A program made the position numbers and the translations under genes. From Promethearchaeota archaeon (lineage in GTDB: Archaea; Asgardarchaeota; Lokiarchaeia; Sigyniarchaeales; SOKP01), in assembly GCA_019057865.1 (NCBI GenBank), contig JAHLWP010000009.1, positions 1-64,000 of the forward strand: 64,000 bases of DNA. Reading direction: 5' to 3'. Position 1 is the first letter of the stretch; each line of letters opens with the position of its first letter. Shown here piece after piece: positions 63,593 through 64,000 of the stretch. The notes beneath the pieces are model-generated. The model had not been told where the DNA came from. It ran no database searches and saw only the letters and a list, made by a program, of their open reading frames with translations.

Positions 63593-64000
63593 ATGGTTGT
63601 ATGTCGTTTTTTAGGGAATGCCTGCATAGAATTAATTAGCGAAAAAGATCATATAATTATTGATCCTGTGTTTTTGGCATATCCAAAAAAAGGAATTGAA
63701 TCAATATTTTTAACACATCATCATCCAGATCACACTAATCTTGAAAAAATTAATGAAATTAAGAAAGGGTTTTCAAAAGAAGGTAAGGAACTCGAGATTT
63801 TTGGTCCAGAATGTATTCATGAAGAATTCAATCTCGATTTTACTCTAATTTTACCAGGCTCAAAAGTTGATCTTAACAATGGCTATATAGAAGTCTTTGA
63901 AAATAATTGTTGGAAAGCTGAAGGATGTGTAGCTTATTTAATAGAAATAGATGGTAAAAAAATACTCCATACAGCAGACTCAGCAGATTATTCAGAACAA
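63593..64000 (+). CDS. MBL-fold metal-dependent hydrolase, truncated at window end
   Basis: Frame open to the right edge: MVVCRFLGNACIELISEKDH, then DPVFLAYPKKGIESIFLTHH and HHPDHTN (HxHxDH), then a GKKILHTADSAD strand with the bridging Asp. UPF0173/RNase Z-like shape. GTG at 63581 (MIKTMVV) is an alternative start. Not in the ORF track because it lacks a stop in the window. Confidence 0.8.
   Translation, partial: MVVCRFLGNACIELISEKDHIIIDPVFLAYPKKGIESIFLTHHHPDHTNLEKINEIKKGFSKEGKELEIFGPECIHEEFNLDFTLILPGSKVDLNNGYIEVFENNCWKAEGCVAYLIEIDGKKILHTADSADYSEQ

Noticed and set aside
1-64000. tRNA or rRNA genes
   Set aside because: In this AT-rich sequence they should stand out as GC-rich patches with a T-arm GTTCAAATC-like motif; I found none in the gaps on either strand.
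1-64000. CRISPR arrays or transposase genes
   Set aside because: No regularly spaced repeats and no recognisable transposase or integrase frame; the only repeats are the gene-end copies and operon duplicates described.

Overview
The window is AT-rich (roughly 30% GC by eye) and gene-dense. It has short archaeal-style intergenic regions and ribosome-binding sites of the GGTG type. An MglA-like small GTPase sits next to three Roadblock/LC7 proteins, and there is a HerA-NurA pair, a BON-domain protein, SPASM radical SAM enzymes, ferredoxin-nitroreductase fusions and many toxin-antitoxin pairs. Together these point to an Asgard archaeon, most likely Lokiarchaeia-like. This is inference from gene content; there is no rRNA or other marker in the window. 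I saw no tRNA, rRNA, CRISPR array or intact insertion sequence.

Layout. 0-7.2 kb is an unstable accessory stretch. An M29 aminopeptidase and a convergent PH-domain gene have had their tail-to-tail junction copied several times. VapBC-like, UPF0175/DUF3368-like and nucleotidyltransferase modules, an SCP2 protein and a GDPD-like protein lie between the copies, and a superoxide reductase gene is cut off at one repeat edge. 7.4-11.3 kb is housekeeping: Hsp20, a GapN-type aldehyde dehydrogenase, pterin carbinolamine dehydratase and a BON protein. 11.6-18.4 kb holds four MNT/HEPN pairs (two broken), a PIN module and a secreted metalloprotease. 18.6-21.9 kb has an alpha/beta hydrolase, an Eis-like acetyltransferase and a CPBP protease. 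21.9-28.0 kb is a minus-strand DNA-processing cluster: NurA, HerA (with an in-frame TGA), a small two-domain protein, and an AAA+ ATPase with an apparent PD-(D/E)xK site. 28.4-31.6 kb is a zinc-finger protein plus the GTPase/Roadblock module. 31.7-42.2 kb mixes DNA repair (Fpg/Nei), VapBC pairs, membrane proteins, acetyltransferase, quinone reductase, amidohydrolase, cation exchanger and Nudix. 42.2-58.7 kb is redox and metabolic: three SPASM radical SAM genes (one with an in-frame TAA), two Fd-nitroreductases, MBL-fold hydrolases, M28 peptidase, hydrolases and a second GDPD-like gene. 58.7-60.8 kb is a flavin-reductase/DUF3795/PNPOx/MarR operon with a double palindromic operator. The window ends with a triple-repeat protein, a PAP2 phosphatase, a tandem SH3 protein and a truncated MBL-fold gene.

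Cross-cutting observations. (1) Five genes can only be completed by starting at ATT or ATA, each 5-7 nt after a GGTG ribosome-binding site. (2) Three otherwise intact reading frames carry one in-frame stop each. (3) The N-terminus of the small protein in the HerA/NurA cluster shares a TGKNA(I/V)W...F..W motif with a triple-repeat protein 36 kb away. (4) At least eleven toxin-antitoxin-like modules or remnants occur in 64 kb.
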